The notes: generated from the sequence alone by a model not told the origin. A stretch of DNA of 64,000 nt from Schleiferilactobacillus harbinensis DSM 16991 (GCF_000425885.1 NZ_AUEH01000006.1:1-64000), one strand, 5' to 3'. Shown: positions 48,849 through 58,463, counted from the stretch's first letter. Numbers and translations: made by a program.

Positions 48849-49540
48849 TGCCGCGCCAACTTTCTGAACCGCTCCCAGAAGGCCTGCTTGACCGCTTGCG
48901 TCCGGTTCCGGGCGAGGGGTACGGCGACCCCGTTGGCCAAAGTGACCGTGTCTTTGCCAATGGTGCGGATGTGGTCAATGTTCACCAAAGCCGACCGGTG
49001 GGTCAGAATGAAGCGATTGTCCAATTGGGTGCGAATATTCTGAATGCTGTCTTTGAAGGCGTCTTGACGTTCTTGGGTGATGACCGTCAAATAGTGACCA
49101 TCCACGGTAAAGGCCATGATGTCATACAGGTAAACTTGGGTCGATCCGTCGGCCAGGGGCAGGATAATGAATGGCGGCCGCTCGGTAGCGGCGGCCCGAT
49201 CAAGCAGTTTGGTCAGTTTCTCCGGAGTGATCGGCTTCAAAATGTAATCTAAGGCGTTCACATCGTAGCCGTCGAAGACGTAGTCATCATAATTGGACAA
49301 GAAAGCCAGGGGCATTTTTGCATCCTGCGCGCGAATCTTTTTGGCCACTGCCATTCCGTCCATACCAGGCAGTTTGATGTCCAGCAGAATCAGATCAAAG
49401 TGGGGATGATCCGGCCAGGCAAACAGGAACTGCTCGCCTGACGCGAAGACAGTCCAAGTTAAATCACGGTGTAAGCTAGCCAACATATCCGTGAGGGTCT
49501 GCTGCATCGTTGGATTATCTTCCACAATGGCAATTTCCAT
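48845..49540 (-). CDS. LytTR-family response regulator
   Basis: A 231-residue regulator read leftward. The receiver domain has phospho-acceptor D54 (LILLDIKLPGMDG) and the conserved lysine in YILKPI. The C-terminal LytTR DNA-binding domain (about 130-231) shows FIILPLADGSTQVYLYDI and FILTHRSALVNIDHI. Regulators of this class (AgrA, ComE, PlnC) usually control peptide production and exporter genes. AGAAGGTGC precedes the ATG. Target sites were not identified with confidence in this window. Confidence 0.92.
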   Translation of the reverse strand: MEIAIVEDNPTMQQTLTDMLASLHRDLTWTVFASGEQFLFAWPDHPHFDLILLDIKLPGMDGMAVAKKIRAQDAKMPLAFLSNYDDYVFDGYDVNALDYILKPITPEKLTKLLDRAAATERPPFIILPLADGSTQVYLYDIMAFTVDGHYLTVITQERQDAFKDSIQNIRTQLDNRFILTHRSALVNIDHIRTIGKDTVTLANGVAVPLARNRTQAVKQAFWERFRKLARQ

Positions 49541-49630
49541 GAGCGTGCACCTTCTTTTTCATTTTCCTTATTCAGTGTACCTTAAATCAAATTGACTTTC
49601 GATTGGCGTTGGTGCTGACATTGAACTCTT

Positions 49631-49659
49631 TTGTTCCCGCCACCGTTCTGCTGTAAACT
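49631..49659 (+). promoter_or_regulatory. truB promoter
   Basis: TTGTTC (49631-49636), 17-base spacer, TAAACT (49654-49659), 40 bases before the truB start. Confidence 0.55.
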
Positions 49660-49699
49660 AGAGGCTACATACTTGAATCGAATTATTGGAGGAATTGTT

Positions 49700-50620
49700 G
49701 TGATCAACGGCTTTATCCCCTTGCATAAGGAAGCAGGGATGACGAGTTTTGATTGTGTGGCAGCGGTGCGCAAGCTCGCCCGCCAGAAGCGGGTGGGGCA
49801 TGGGGGCACCCTGGATCCGGATGTGGATGGGGTGCTGCCGATTTGTTTAGGGGTCGCCACGAAGCTGGTGGATCGGCTGCAAACCATGCCCAAGACCTAC
49901 ACGGGTGAAATCACTCTGGGCTTCGCGACGGATACCGAGGATTTGAGCGGAAAAGAAATTGCCCGCCAACGGCTGACGGCGCCGTTTACCGAGCTGGCCA
50001 TTGATCAGGCGATGGCCTCTTTTCAGGGCGCTTACGATCAAACCCCGCCGTTATATTCTGCTGTGCGGGTCAATGGCAAACATCTCTATGAATACGCCCG
50101 GGCTGGCGAGACGGTGGCTCGGCCGACGCGGACGGTGCATGTGTATCATTTCGACCGCACGAGCGCCCCTGTCTTTAATGAAGAAACCGGGGAGCAGACT
50201 TTTTCATTCACAGCACAAGTCGCGAAGGGGACGTATATCCGGACACTGGCCTCCGATTTGGGCCAGCGGCTGGGCGTGCCGGCGGTGATGAGTCAATTGA
50301 CTCGTCAGGCCAGCGGCGGCTTTCAATTGGCCGAAAGCGTCACATTGGCCGACTTGGCGGCCGCACCCTTAACTGATTTTGTGCGGCCGATCCAGGCAGT
50401 GTTTTCGAACATGCCGATTGAAGACTTGACCCCGGCGGCCTGGACCCGGGTCCAGCATGGCAATTACCTGCGCTTAACCCGTCCTGCGACCGATGGCAAT
50501 GAGCTGTTTCTTCGGTATGGTGGGGACATTCAGGCGATTTACCGCTATGAGACCCAGACCGGCACCTGGCGGGCGGCCCAAATGCTGCTGCATGAAACAA
50601 CGGGAAAGGAGGCGGAGTGA
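49700..50620 (+). CDS. truB: tRNA pseudouridine(55) synthase TruB
   Basis: A 306-residue enzyme that makes pseudouridine 55 in the T loop of tRNAs. It opens MINGFIPLHKEAGMTSFD; the catalytic aspartate D39 lies in GHGGTLDPDVDGVLP (usual GHTGTLDPxAxGVLP, so the motif is slightly variant). YKNYTGEITLG-like and YIRTLASDLGQRLG segments follow, then a C-terminal PUA-like region. GTG 49700 is chosen, nine bases after TTGGAGGA; upstream in-frame codons overlap the promoter. It is coupled to ribF by four bases. Confidence 0.95.
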   Translation: MINGFIPLHKEAGMTSFDCVAAVRKLARQKRVGHGGTLDPDVDGVLPICLGVATKLVDRLQTMPKTYTGEITLGFATDTEDLSGKEIARQRLTAPFTELAIDQAMASFQGAYDQTPPLYSAVRVNGKHLYEYARAGETVARPTRTVHVYHFDRTSAPVFNEETGEQTFSFTAQVAKGTYIRTLASDLGQRLGVPAVMSQLTRQASGGFQLAESVTLADLAAAPLTDFVRPIQAVFSNMPIEDLTPAAWTRVQHGNYLRLTRPATDGNELFLRYGGDIQAIYRYETQTGTWRAAQMLLHETTGKEAE

Positions 50621-51573
50621 GTATGGAAGTCATTTCCTTAGCCAGCCCAGTGCCAGATACGGCGGCATACACCACGCCGCGGGTGCTCGTGTTAGGCTTC
50701 TTTGACGGCGTCCACCGCGGCCACCAAGCGGTGATCGCCAAGGGGCGGGCGATTGCGGACCAGCATGGCTGGCCGCTGAGCGTGCTCACTTTTGCGGATC
50801 ATCCGGCGGTGATTTACCGCGGGGCAGACCGGGCGACTTTTGAATACTTATCACCCATCACTGAAAAGACGGCTTTAATGGCCCGCTTCGGCGTGGATCA
50901 GCTTTTTGTGATCCATACGGATACCAGTTTCAAGCAGGTGACGTCGCAACAATTTATTGACCGGTACGTGGTCGGGCTTGATGCTCAGATCGTCGTGGCC
51001 GGCTTCGATTACACCTTCGGCCCCCGGGACGTGGCCAATATGCAGACGATCGATCAGTTTGCCCAGGGCCGCTTCCAAGCAGTGGCCGTACCGCCTGTGG
51101 CCTTCAATGACATCAAAGTTGGCTCGACGGAAATTCGTGAACTGCTCATCGCCGGCAAGGTGGATCAGGCCAACGACCTGCTGGGCTGGACCTATTGCAA
51201 CACGGGTACCGTAGTGCATGGGTTGCAGCGGGGGCGGGAGTTGGGCTACCCGACGGCCAACCTGGCTGTCACACCCAACGAAGTCGTCCCCGGTATCGGC
51301 ATCTATGCCACTCGCTTTTTTGTCCGCGGCCAGTGGTACCCCAGCATGACCTCCATCGGCCACAACGTGACATTTGAACCGAATCAGCCCCTCACGGTGG
51401 AAAGCAACCTGCTGGACTTCAACGGCGATATCTACGGTGAACCGGCCAAAATCGTCTGGGATCACTACCTGCGCGGCGAGGTGAAATTCTCCTCCGCCCA
51501 GGGTCTGATTGACCAGCTAGCCCAAGATGCCGCCCATACACGACAGTATTATGCAGAAAGGACCCAACCCTAA
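50617..51573 (+). CDS. ribF: Bifunctional riboflavin kinase/FAD synthetase RibF
   Basis: A 318-residue enzyme that converts riboflavin to FMN and FAD. The N-terminal nucleotidyltransferase domain has GFFDGVHRGHQ and later GSTEIRELL; the C-terminal kinase domain has GRELGYPTANL and the terminal barrel with GDIYGE. GTG 50617 sits five bases after AAAGGAGG and overlaps the truB stop; ATG 50623 two codons later is possible. truB-ribF is a conserved pair. Confidence 0.95.
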   Translation: MSMEVISLASPVPDTAAYTTPRVLVLGFFDGVHRGHQAVIAKGRAIADQHGWPLSVLTFADHPAVIYRGADRATFEYLSPITEKTALMARFGVDQLFVIHTDTSFKQVTSQQFIDRYVVGLDAQIVVAGFDYTFGPRDVANMQTIDQFAQGRFQAVAVPPVAFNDIKVGSTEIRELLIAGKVDQANDLLGWTYCNTGTVVHGLQRGRELGYPTANLAVTPNEVVPGIGIYATRFFVRGQWYPSMTSIGHNVTFEPNQPLTVESNLLDFNGDIYGEPAKIVWDHYLRGEVKFSSAQGLIDQLAQDAAHTRQYYAERTQP

Positions 51574-52718
51574 TGGTGGCTGCGTACATCCACATCCCGT
51601 TTTGTGAACATATTTGCTACTATTGCAATTTTAATAAGGTTTTCATCCAGGGCCAGCCGGTGGATGACTATATCACGCGGTTGCTAGAAGAAATTAAGAT
51701 GGTGTTGGCTGAATACCCGGATGAATCGATCGAGACCGTCTATATCGGCGGCGGGACACCGAGTGCGTTGTCCCCGGAACAGATGGACCGGCTGCTCAGC
51801 GGAGTCAACGACCTGCTGCCGCTGCCAGCTGGCGGCGAATTCACCATTGAATGCAATCCCAACAACTTGCTGACCATGGATCTCCTGCACGTGTTCAAAG
51901 ACCACGGGGTCAATCGCTTGAGTGTCGGTGTCCAGTCGTTTGACGACGCGGTGTTGAAGAAAATCGGCCGCACCCACCGGGCCAAGGACGTGTACACCGC
52001 CTTCAAAAATGCCCGGGCGGCCGGCTTCGACAACATGTCCATGGACCTGATCTACCGTTTGCCGGGGCAGACCTATGATGATTTTGCCGATAGCTTGCGC
52101 CAAGCGGTGTCCCTGGATCTGCCCCACTATGCAACGTATTCCCTGATTCTGGAGCAGCGAACCGTATTCTATAACCTGATGCGTGCGGGCAAGCTCCACC
52201 TGCCCAGCGATGACACGGAGGCTGACGAGTATGAACTGGCCATGGATTATTTCGCCGATCACGGGCTTCACCAATACGAAATCAGCAACTTTGCCAAGCC
52301 CGGGTACGAATCGGTGCACAACAAGAAGTATTGGCAGAATGAAGACTACTTTGGCTTCGGCGCCGGCGCCTGGGGCTACCTGGATCGGGATCGCTACCAT
52401 AATTTCGGCCCGATTCAGCAATATCTGAACCCGTTACGGGCGGGCAAGGTGCCGGTGTTTGCCCGCCAATTGGTTTCTCCCGAGGAACAAATGGAAGAGC
52501 AGATGTTTCTTGGGCTGCGCTTGAATGCCGGGGTGGACCGCCAGCGTTTTGCCCAGCGCTTCAAGATGACCATCGAGGACGTGTACGGGCAAACGGTGCC
52601 GGAACTCGTCGCCCAGGGATTGGTCACCGATGATGGCCGCCATGTCGCGCTGACCAAGCGGGGCCGCTTCATCGGCAACGATGTGTTTGAAAAATTCTTG
52701 CTGGATGATGCCGATTAG
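51573..52718 (+). CDS. hemW: Radical SAM coproporphyrinogen-III-oxidase-like protein HemW
   Basis: A 381-residue radical SAM protein. The cluster-binding cysteines are in FCEHICYYCNF (C-x3-C-x2-C), followed by YIGGGTPSAL and the HemW C-terminal domain. Despite its usual annotation, HemW is a heme chaperone rather than an oxidase, and lactobacilli do not make heme; in this order the gene commonly precedes hrcA, as here. It overlaps ribF by one base. Confidence 0.92.
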   Translation: MVAAYIHIPFCEHICYYCNFNKVFIQGQPVDDYITRLLEEIKMVLAEYPDESIETVYIGGGTPSALSPEQMDRLLSGVNDLLPLPAGGEFTIECNPNNLLTMDLLHVFKDHGVNRLSVGVQSFDDAVLKKIGRTHRAKDVYTAFKNARAAGFDNMSMDLIYRLPGQTYDDFADSLRQAVSLDLPHYATYSLILEQRTVFYNLMRAGKLHLPSDDTEADEYELAMDYFADHGLHQYEISNFAKPGYESVHNKKYWQNEDYFGFGAGAWGYLDRDRYHNFGPIQQYLNPLRAGKVPVFARQLVSPEEQMEEQMFLGLRLNAGVDRQRFAQRFKMTIEDVYGQTVPELVAQGLVTDDGRHVALTKRGRFIGNDVFEKFLLDDAD

Positions 52719-52757
52719 CACCCGCACCGAAAACCTGCTAAAAATATCGCTGAGCCA

Positions 52758-52786
52758 TTGACTTCAAAGCGCTTGGTTGGTATATT
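52758..52786 (+). promoter_or_regulatory. hrcA operon promoter
   Basis: TTGACT (52758-52763), 17-base spacer, TATATT (52781-52786), a near-consensus vegetative promoter directly upstream of the CIRCE element. Confidence 0.88.
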
Positions 52787-52796
52787 ATGTAGTGTA

Positions 52797-52823
52797 TTAG
52801 CACTCAACATCATTAAGTGCTAA
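52797..52823 (+). promoter_or_regulatory. CIRCE operator
   Basis: TTAGCACTC-N9-AAGTGCTAA (consensus TTAGCACTC-N9-GAGTGCTAA): one mismatch in the right arm. It lies over the expected transcript start and is the binding site of HrcA, encoded by the first gene of the operon. Confidence 0.95.
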
Positions 52824-52838
52824 AAAGAGGTGGTAGCG

Positions 52839-53903
52839 ATGCTGACCAAACGTGAGATGTTGGTGTTAAAGGAGATTATTCGGCACTATAACGAGAGCGG
52901 CCAACCGGTGGGTTCTAAGACCATCATGGGTTCGCTCCCGATGAAGGTCTCCAGTGCCACGATTCGCAACGACATGGCGGCGCTGGAATCGGCGGGCTTG
53001 ATCGAGAAGACCCATTCGTCCTCCGGCCGGGTGCCGTCCGATACCGGCTATCGGTATTACTTGGACCATCTATTGCAGCCGACGATGGTGGATTCCGATG
53101 ATTTGAATATGATTCAGACCATTTTCCGCCAGAAGTTCTATCAAGGCGATGAATTGGTGGCCCAGTCGGCGAAGATTCTTTCTGAACTGACCCACTATAC
53201 AGCGATCACGCTGGGGCCGGAAGTGGGCGTCATGCACCTGGAAGGCTTCCAATTGATGCCGCTGGGTAATCGCCGGGTCTTGGCCTTGCTGATTACCACC
53301 TCCGGGCAGGTCGTCAATAAGACGTTCGTGATCCCGGATACCGTCACTGGTGAACAGCTGGAGGCGGTGATGCGGGTGATCAATGATCAGCTGGTGGGCA
53401 AGCCCATTGCGACGGTCATGAATCAGCTGGACAGTCATTTGATCCCGCTGATCAGTCAGTATATTCACTCGCCGGATTTCTTTCTGGATGTGGTCCATGG
53501 GATTCTCAGCGAAGCCAGTGCAGACCGCTTCCATATCAGCGGCAAGATGAATATTCTGGATTACGCCCACATGGACGATGTGAATCAGCTGAAGTCGCTG
53601 TATCATCTGATCGATACAGATGATCAACTCGCGGCGCTCCTGGGGCTGAACGATCCCGATGACGACACCAAGCCGCCCACTGAGCACGGGGTGACCGTGC
53701 GCTTGGGTCATGAGTTCCCGAACCAATTGCTGGCCAACATGTCGTTGATTCGGGCTACGTACCACGCTGGCGAGTATGGGGATGGCATGATTGCGATCCT
53801 CGGTCCGTCCAGCATGCCGTATTCCCGAGTGATCGGGCTGCTGGATTTATTCCGGGATGAGCTGGCCCGGCGCATTGCCGATTACTATCGTGATCACGGA
53901 TAA
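52839..53903 (+). CDS. hrcA: Heat-inducible transcription repressor HrcA
   Basis: A 354-residue repressor that binds CIRCE and depends on GroEL for folding, so that it releases the operon during heat stress. N-terminal winged helix with LTKREMLVLKEIIRHY and SSATIRNDMAALESAGLIEKTHSS; central GAF-like domain; C-terminal IGLLDLFRDELARR. I chose ATG 52839 after AGAGGTGG; the GTG at 52830 lies inside that site. It controls its own operon hrcA-grpE-dnaK-dnaJ. Confidence 0.97.
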   Translation: MLTKREMLVLKEIIRHYNESGQPVGSKTIMGSLPMKVSSATIRNDMAALESAGLIEKTHSSSGRVPSDTGYRYYLDHLLQPTMVDSDDLNMIQTIFRQKFYQGDELVAQSAKILSELTHYTAITLGPEVGVMHLEGFQLMPLGNRRVLALLITTSGQVVNKTFVIPDTVTGEQLEAVMRVINDQLVGKPIATVMNQLDSHLIPLISQYIHSPDFFLDVVHGILSEASADRFHISGKMNILDYAHMDDVNQLKSLYHLIDTDDQLAALLGLNDPDDDTKPPTEHGVTVRLGHEFPNQLLANMSLIRATYHAGEYGDGMIAILGPSSMPYSRVIGLLDLFRDELARRIADYYRDHG

Positions 53904-53924
53904 TTAACGAAGGGGTTTTGCAGA

Positions 53925-54584
53925 TTGGCTAAGGAAAGAGAACACGAGACAAAGAAGAAGGAAGATTTTCCTTCTGAAGATCACGTGCAAGAAAAAGATA
54001 CCGCGGCTCAAATCCACGCCCATGTCCAAACTGGCCGGAAGAAACAGCCGGAATCCACTGAGGACAAGGTATTGGATGAAACCAAGGCAGACCTGGATGA
54101 TTTGATCAAGGGCCTGTCGACCGCCGCGTTGGAAAAAGAAAATAAAGAGTTAAAAGACAAAGTGGCCCAACTGGAAGATAAATACTTGCGGGCTGAAGCA
54201 GAGATGCGCAATATGGGCAATCGCCAGAAGAAAGAAATCGACGGGATGATCAAGTACGACGGCCAAAGATTAGCCAAGTCGATCCTGCCGGTGGCCGATA
54301 ATCTGGAACGGGCCTTGGCCGCTGAAGTCAATGCGGACGGCATGGCCCAGCTGCACAAGGGTGTGGAAATGACCCATGAACACCTGATCCACTCCTTGGC
54401 CGAGAATCACATTACGGAGATCGCGGCGGCGGGTGAAAAATTTGACCCGACCAAGCACCAGGCGGTTTCCACTGCACCGGCCGACAAGGATCATCCAGCC
54501 GACACGGTCGTGCAAGTGCTGCAAAAGGGCTACATGCTGCGGGATCGCGTCCTGCGGCCCGCGATGGTCGTTGTCGCCCAGTAA
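53925..54584 (+). CDS. grpE: Nucleotide exchange factor GrpE
   Basis: A 219-residue cochaperone that releases ADP from DnaK. It starts at TTG 53925 after AAGGGG. The first 60 residues are charged and probably disordered; a long coiled coil (about 65-140) includes KYLRAEAEMRNMGNRQKKEID; the C-terminal beta domain ends in VLQKGYMLRDRVLRPAMVVVAQ, the family signature. Normal order and spacing. Confidence 0.95.
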   Translation: MAKEREHETKKKEDFPSEDHVQEKDTAAQIHAHVQTGRKKQPESTEDKVLDETKADLDDLIKGLSTAALEKENKELKDKVAQLEDKYLRAEAEMRNMGNRQKKEIDGMIKYDGQRLAKSILPVADNLERALAAEVNADGMAQLHKGVEMTHEHLIHSLAENHITEIAAAGEKFDPTKHQAVSTAPADKDHPADTVVQVLQKGYMLRDRVLRPAMVVVAQ

Positions 54585-54643
54585 TACGCGTAAATTGAAT
54601 AAAAATTTGAATTGTATATTGTTAAAAGTGAGGTAATTTGAGT

Positions 54644-56521
54644 ATGGCAAAAGTCATTGGTATCGACTTAGGCACCACCAACTCCGCAGTCGCTGTTTTG
54701 GAAGGCGGCAAGCCAAAAATCATCGCTAACCCAGAAGGCAACCGGACCACACCGTCCGTTGTCGCCTTCAAGGATGGCGAGATCCAAGTCGGGGAAGTCG
54801 CAAAACGGCAAGCAATCACGAACCCGGACACAATTTCTTCGATCAAGCGCCACATGGGTGATCCGAATTACACCGTTAAAGTCGGCGATAAGACGTATAA
54901 GCCCCAAGAAATCTCTGCGATGATCCTGCAATACATCAAGAACTTCGCCCAAGATTACTTAGGTGAAGAAGTGAAGGATGCTGTGATTACCGTGCCGGCA
55001 TACTTCAATGATTCCCAACGGCAGGCCACCAAGGATGCCGGGACGATTGCCGGGTTGAAAGTCGATCGGATCATCAACGAACCGACCGCTTCCGCTTTGG
55101 CTTATGGGGTCGACAAGGACGAGAAGAAAGACGAGAAGATCCTGGTCTATGATCTGGGCGGCGGCACGTTCGATGTCTCCATCCTGGAATTAGGCGACGG
55201 TGTCTTCCAAGTCCTGTCCACGAACGGTGATACCCACCTGGGCGGCGATGACTTTGACCGGCGCATCATGGACTGGCTGGTCAAGGACTTCAAGGCTGAG
55301 AACGGCGTTGACCTGAGCAAAGATAAGATGGCTTTGCAGCGGTTAAAGGACGCGGCTGAAAAGGCGAAGAAGGATCTGTCTGGCGTTACCAGCACCTCCA
55401 TTTCTCTGCCGTTCATTTCCGCCGGCCCCAACGGCCCGCTGCACTTGGAGAAGCAATTGACCCGGGCGAAGTTCGATGAATTGACTTCGGATTTGGTTGA
55501 AAAGACAAAGATCCCGATGGACAATGCCTTGCGCGATGCCAAGTTGACTTATGACGATATTGATAAGGTGATCTTGAACGGCGGCTCCACTCGGACACCG
55601 GCCGTGCAAGATGCTGTCAAGAAGTGGTCTGGTAAGGAACCTGACCACTCCATCAACCCGGACGAAGCCGTTGCTCTGGGCGCCGCCATCCAAGGCGGGG
55701 TCATCACGGGTGATGTCCACGATGTTGTCCTGCTGGATGTTACGCCGCTGTCCTTGGGTATTGAAACCATGGGCGGCGTGTTCACGAAGCTGATCGACCG
55801 CAATACGACGATTCCGACATCCAAGTCGCAAACGTTCTCCACAGCCGCGGACAATCAACCGGCTGTTGATATTCACGTACTGCAAGGTGAACGGCCCATG
55901 GCGGCGGACGACAAGACCCTCGGCCGCTTCCAGTTGGCGGACATTCCGCCGGCACCCCGCGGCATTCCGCAGATTCAAGTGACGTTCGATATTGATAAGA
56001 ACGGCATTGTGAACGTGTCGGCCAAGGATCTGGGCACTGGCAAGTCCCAGAAGATCACCATCCAGAGTTCGTCAGGTCTGTCTGATGAAGAAATCAAGAA
56101 GATGATGGCTGAAGCCAAAGAGAACGAAGACGCCGATAAGAAGCGGAAGGAAGAGGCTGACCTGAAGAACGATGTCGATCAGCTGATCTTCCAGACCGAT
56201 AAAACGTTGAAGGAACTCAAGGGCAAGGTTTCTGACGACGAAATCAAGAAGGCCCAAGATGCCGAAGATGCGTTGAAGAAAGCGCAGCAAGCCAACGACT
56301 TAGAGGACATGAAGACGAAGCGGGACGACTTGAACAAGATCGTGCAAGACCTGACCGTGAAGCTGTATCAACAAGCCCAGCAAGAGCAGCAAAAGTCTGG
56401 TGCTACTGATGGTTCTGGCTCCGCTGACGGCAATCAAGACGGCGGTGATAAGGGCAAGGACGGCGGCAACAGTGATACGGTTGACGGCGACTTCTCCGAA
56501 GTCCACAACGACGACAAGTAA
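54644..56521 (+). CDS. dnaK: Chaperone DnaK
   Basis: A 625-residue Hsp70. ATPase domain with [32 protein letters not shown] and [11 protein letters not shown]; substrate-binding domain with [12 protein letters not shown]; lid helices; and a low-complexity Gly/Ser/Asp tail ending EVHNDDK. It lacks the 24-residue insert of Gram-negative DnaK, as expected. Start ATG 54644 follows AGTGAGGTAA. A TTGAAT-rich stretch at 54595-54620 could add a weak promoter. Confidence 0.97.
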   Translation: MAKVIGIDLGTTNSAVAVLEGGKPKIIANPEGNRTTPSVVAFKDGEIQVGEVAKRQAITNPDTISSIKRHMGDPNYTVKVGDKTYKPQEISAMILQYIKNFAQDYLGEEVKDAVITVPAYFNDSQRQATKDAGTIAGLKVDRIINEPTASALAYGVDKDEKKDEKILVYDLGGGTFDVSILELGDGVFQVLSTNGDTHLGGDDFDRRIMDWLVKDFKAENGVDLSKDKMALQRLKDAAEKAKKDLSGVTSTSISLPFISAGPNGPLHLEKQLTRAKFDELTSDLVEKTKIPMDNALRDAKLTYDDIDKVILNGGSTRTPAVQDAVKKWSGKEPDHSINPDEAVALGAAIQGGVITGDVHDVVLLDVTPLSLGIETMGGVFTKLIDRNTTIPTSKSQTFSTAADNQPAVDIHVLQGERPMAADDKTLGRFQLADIPPAPRGIPQIQVTFDIDKNGIVNVSAKDLGTGKSQKITIQSSSGLSDEEIKKMMAEAKENEDADKKRKEEADLKNDVDQLIFQTDKTLKELKGKVSDDEIKKAQDAEDALKKAQQANDLEDMKTKRDDLNKIVQDLTVKLYQQAQQEQQKSGATDGSGSADGNQDGGDKGKDGGNSDTVDGDFSEVHNDDK

Positions 56522-56546
56522 TCTGAATTAAACAACTGAAACATGC

Positions 56547-56580
56547 AAAGGCTTGCCTGCGGGCAGGCTTTTGTTGTTTT
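56547..56580 (+). terminator. Terminator/attenuator between dnaK and dnaJ
   Basis: AAAGGCTTGCC (56547-56557) pairs with GGCAGGCTTTT (about 56562-56572) through one G-T pair and one mismatch, loop about TGCG, followed by a T-rich tail. dnaJ follows about 65 bases later. Confidence 0.7.
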
Positions 56581-56643
56581 AGCACCTATGGTATATTAGT
56601 GACAGTCTGTATTAAATTTGCACGATATCAAGGAGGACGCCAG

Positions 56644-57810
56644 ATGGCGAAACGTGACTACTATGAAGTGTTAGGAGTCAGCCGAGACGCAAGCGATGAC
56701 GACATCAAACATGCTTATCGCGAATTGTCGAAAAAGTGGCACCCCGACGTTAACAAAGCCCCGGATGCGGAACAGAAATTCAAGGAAATCAACGAAGCCT
56801 ATGAGGTCTTAAGCGATCCGCAAAAGCGGGCCCAATATGATCAGTACGGGCAAGCCGGCATGAATGGGGCCGGTGCCGGGGCTGGCGGTTTTGGCAACGC
56901 TGGCGGGTTCGGCGGCTTTGGCAATGCTGGCGGAGCCGGTGGTTTTGGCGGTTTCGACGACATCTTCTCCCAGTTCTTCGGCGGCGGCGCGACCACGCAA
57001 AATGCGACGGCACCCCGGCAAGGACAAGATTTGCAGTATCGGATGGATCTAAGTTTCAAAGACGCCATCTTTGGTACGGATACGGAGATCCAATATGACC
57101 GCACCGCGACCTGTCAGACCTGTCATGGGTCGGGCGCCGCACCGGGAACGAGTCCGGTCACCTGCCATAAGTGCCATGGGTCAGGCTACATTGAAATTCA
57201 ACGCCAGACCCCGATCGGCATTATGCGCACCCGGGAAGTCTGCGATGTCTGCCACGGCACTGGTAAGGAAATCAAAGACAAGTGCCCGACGTGCAACGGC
57301 AGCGGCCATGTCCAAGAGAAGCACACGCTGAAAGTTAAGGTCCCTGCGGGGGTCGATGATGGCCAGCAGATGCGTCTGGACGGTCAGGGCGATGCTGGTG
57401 AAAACGGTGGCCCCTATGGCGACTTGTACGTGGTTTTCCGTGTGCAGCCGTCGAAGGAGTTTGAACGAGACGGCTTTGAAATCTATGTCACCGTACCCAT
57501 CACCTTTGCCCAAGCGGCATTGGGTGACGAGATCAACGTGGACACCGTCCATGGTCCGGTAACGCTGAAGGTGCCAGCTGGCACCCAATCCGGTACTAAC
57601 TTCCGCCTGCGCGGCAAGGGCGTGCCCAAGTTGCAGGGCAGCGGTAATGGCGACGAGCACGTTCGCGTGCAAGTGATTACGCCGAAAAACATGAACCCCA
57701 AGCAGCGCGAGGCGCTGGAAGCCTTCTCTGCTGCCGGGGGGGATAAGATCAAACCGCAGGAAAAGAATTTGTTTGAAAAGATGCGGGATAAACTGCGCGG
57801 CGAAGAGTAG
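56644..57810 (+). CDS. dnaJ: Chaperone DnaJ
   Basis: A 388-residue Hsp40 that delivers clients to DnaK. J domain (1-70) with the HPD triad in [10 protein letters not shown]; a Gly/Phe/Ala-rich linker (about 75-115) that is rather long; four CxxCxGxG zinc repeats (about 150-215: [32 protein letters not shown]); and the C-terminal substrate domains. Start ATG 56644 follows AAGGAGGA. It ends the HrcA operon; lepA, its usual next neighbour here, is displaced by four genes. Confidence 0.97.
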   Translation: MAKRDYYEVLGVSRDASDDDIKHAYRELSKKWHPDVNKAPDAEQKFKEINEAYEVLSDPQKRAQYDQYGQAGMNGAGAGAGGFGNAGGFGGFGNAGGAGGFGGFDDIFSQFFGGGATTQNATAPRQGQDLQYRMDLSFKDAIFGTDTEIQYDRTATCQTCHGSGAAPGTSPVTCHKCHGSGYIEIQRQTPIGIMRTREVCDVCHGTGKEIKDKCPTCNGSGHVQEKHTLKVKVPAGVDDGQQMRLDGQGDAGENGGPYGDLYVVFRVQPSKEFERDGFEIYVTVPITFAQAALGDEINVDTVHGPVTLKVPAGTQSGTNFRLRGKGVPKLQGSGNGDEHVRVQVITPKNMNPKQREALEAFSAAGGDKIKPQEKNLFEKMRDKLRGEE

Positions 57811-57906
57811 CAACGGGTGGCGTGTCCCGTCAGACCCGACGGCTTAGCACGAGCAGTCTGGGGGGCGGAATCCGTTTACACCCCGTCGTGGCGACAGCAT
57901 ATAACC
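57811..57906 (+). other. G/C-rich untranslated stretch after dnaJ
   Basis: These 96 bases contain no gene. Short self-complementary segments are visible (CCGTC-AGACCC-GACGG near 57827-57842 and GGGG-CGGA-AT-CCG-CACCCC near 57860-57885), so it may be a structured 3' UTR or the remnant of an excised sequence. No known family is recognised. Confidence 0.35.
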
Positions 57907-57939
57907 AAGCTCTCTGACTTTTTAGTCAGGGGGCTTTTT
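57907..57939 (+). terminator. Terminator after dnaJ
   Basis: A stem made of AGCTC and CTGACT paired with AGTCAG and GGGCT around a TTT loop, followed by TTTTTATTTT. Confidence 0.8.
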
Positions 57940-57957
57940 ATTTTCTGAAAATGGTTG

Positions 57958-57980
57958 TATAATACGTTAGTATCCTAACG
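57958..57980 (+). promoter_or_regulatory. marR promoter -10 with adjacent operator palindrome
   Basis: TATAAT (57958-57963) is followed one base later by the perfect palindrome CGTTAG-TATC-CTAACG (57965-57980), placed over the expected transcript start. This is the usual position of an autoregulatory MarR operator. No good -35 is seen. Confidence 0.7.
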
Positions 57981-57996
57981 ATATGGAGGAAGAAAG

Positions 57997-58437
57997 ATGA
58001 CACCAGAAATCGGACGGTTATTGAAGATTGCCAGTAATCGGTTGTCTTGGGGGCTGGATCAGTATGCCCGACAGCATGGTTTGACGGGGACCCAGATGTC
58101 TTTTCTGGATTTTTTGTACCGCCGAACCACTGCCGGTCAGGTCGTCCTGCAACGGGACATTGAACAGGAGTTTCAAATCAAACGTTCCACCGCCACACAG
58201 GTTTTGCAAACTATGGAGACCAAGGGATTGATTACGCGCCAGAGTGCGGCCCAAGACGCCCGGCAAAAGGAAGTGCTGCTGACCGCCGCTGCCCAGGATC
58301 AGGTCCAGCTGGTGCGGGACTATATCGAAGCATCGGATACAAAAATTACCGCTGGCTATTCTGCTGCCGAAGTCAGGGTAATTACCCATTTTCTGCAACA
58401 CATTGCTGAATTGAATAAGGAGGAAAATTTTGACTGA
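57997..58437 (+). CDS. MarR-family transcriptional regulator
   Basis: A 146-residue winged-helix regulator. The recognition region reads QEFQIKRSTATQVLQTMETKGLITRQSAAQDARQKEVLLT, with the MarR wing (DARQKEV) clear. It stands directly before an MFS exporter gene, the common arrangement in which a MarR protein represses a drug exporter until a ligand binds. A palindrome at 57965-57980 is its likely operator. ATG 57997 follows GGAGGA. Confidence 0.9.
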   Translation: MTPEIGRLLKIASNRLSWGLDQYARQHGLTGTQMSFLDFLYRRTTAGQVVLQRDIEQEFQIKRSTATQVLQTMETKGLITRQSAAQDARQKEVLLTAAAQDQVQLVRDYIEASDTKITAGYSAAEVRVITHFLQHIAELNKEENFD

Positions 58438-58447
58438 AAAAAAATGA
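58417..58447 (+). other. 8-A tract placing the MFS gene out of frame with its best start
   Basis: AAGGAGG (58417-58423) is well placed for TTG 58430, which overlaps the marR stop and reads MTEKK before hitting TGA at 58445. Between them lies a run of eight A (58437-58444). With seven A, the same start would read MTEKNDRIPGYVLGAIVATG and continue through the whole MFS protein. Confidence 0.6.
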
Positions 58448-58463
58448 CCGGATTCCCGGCTAC

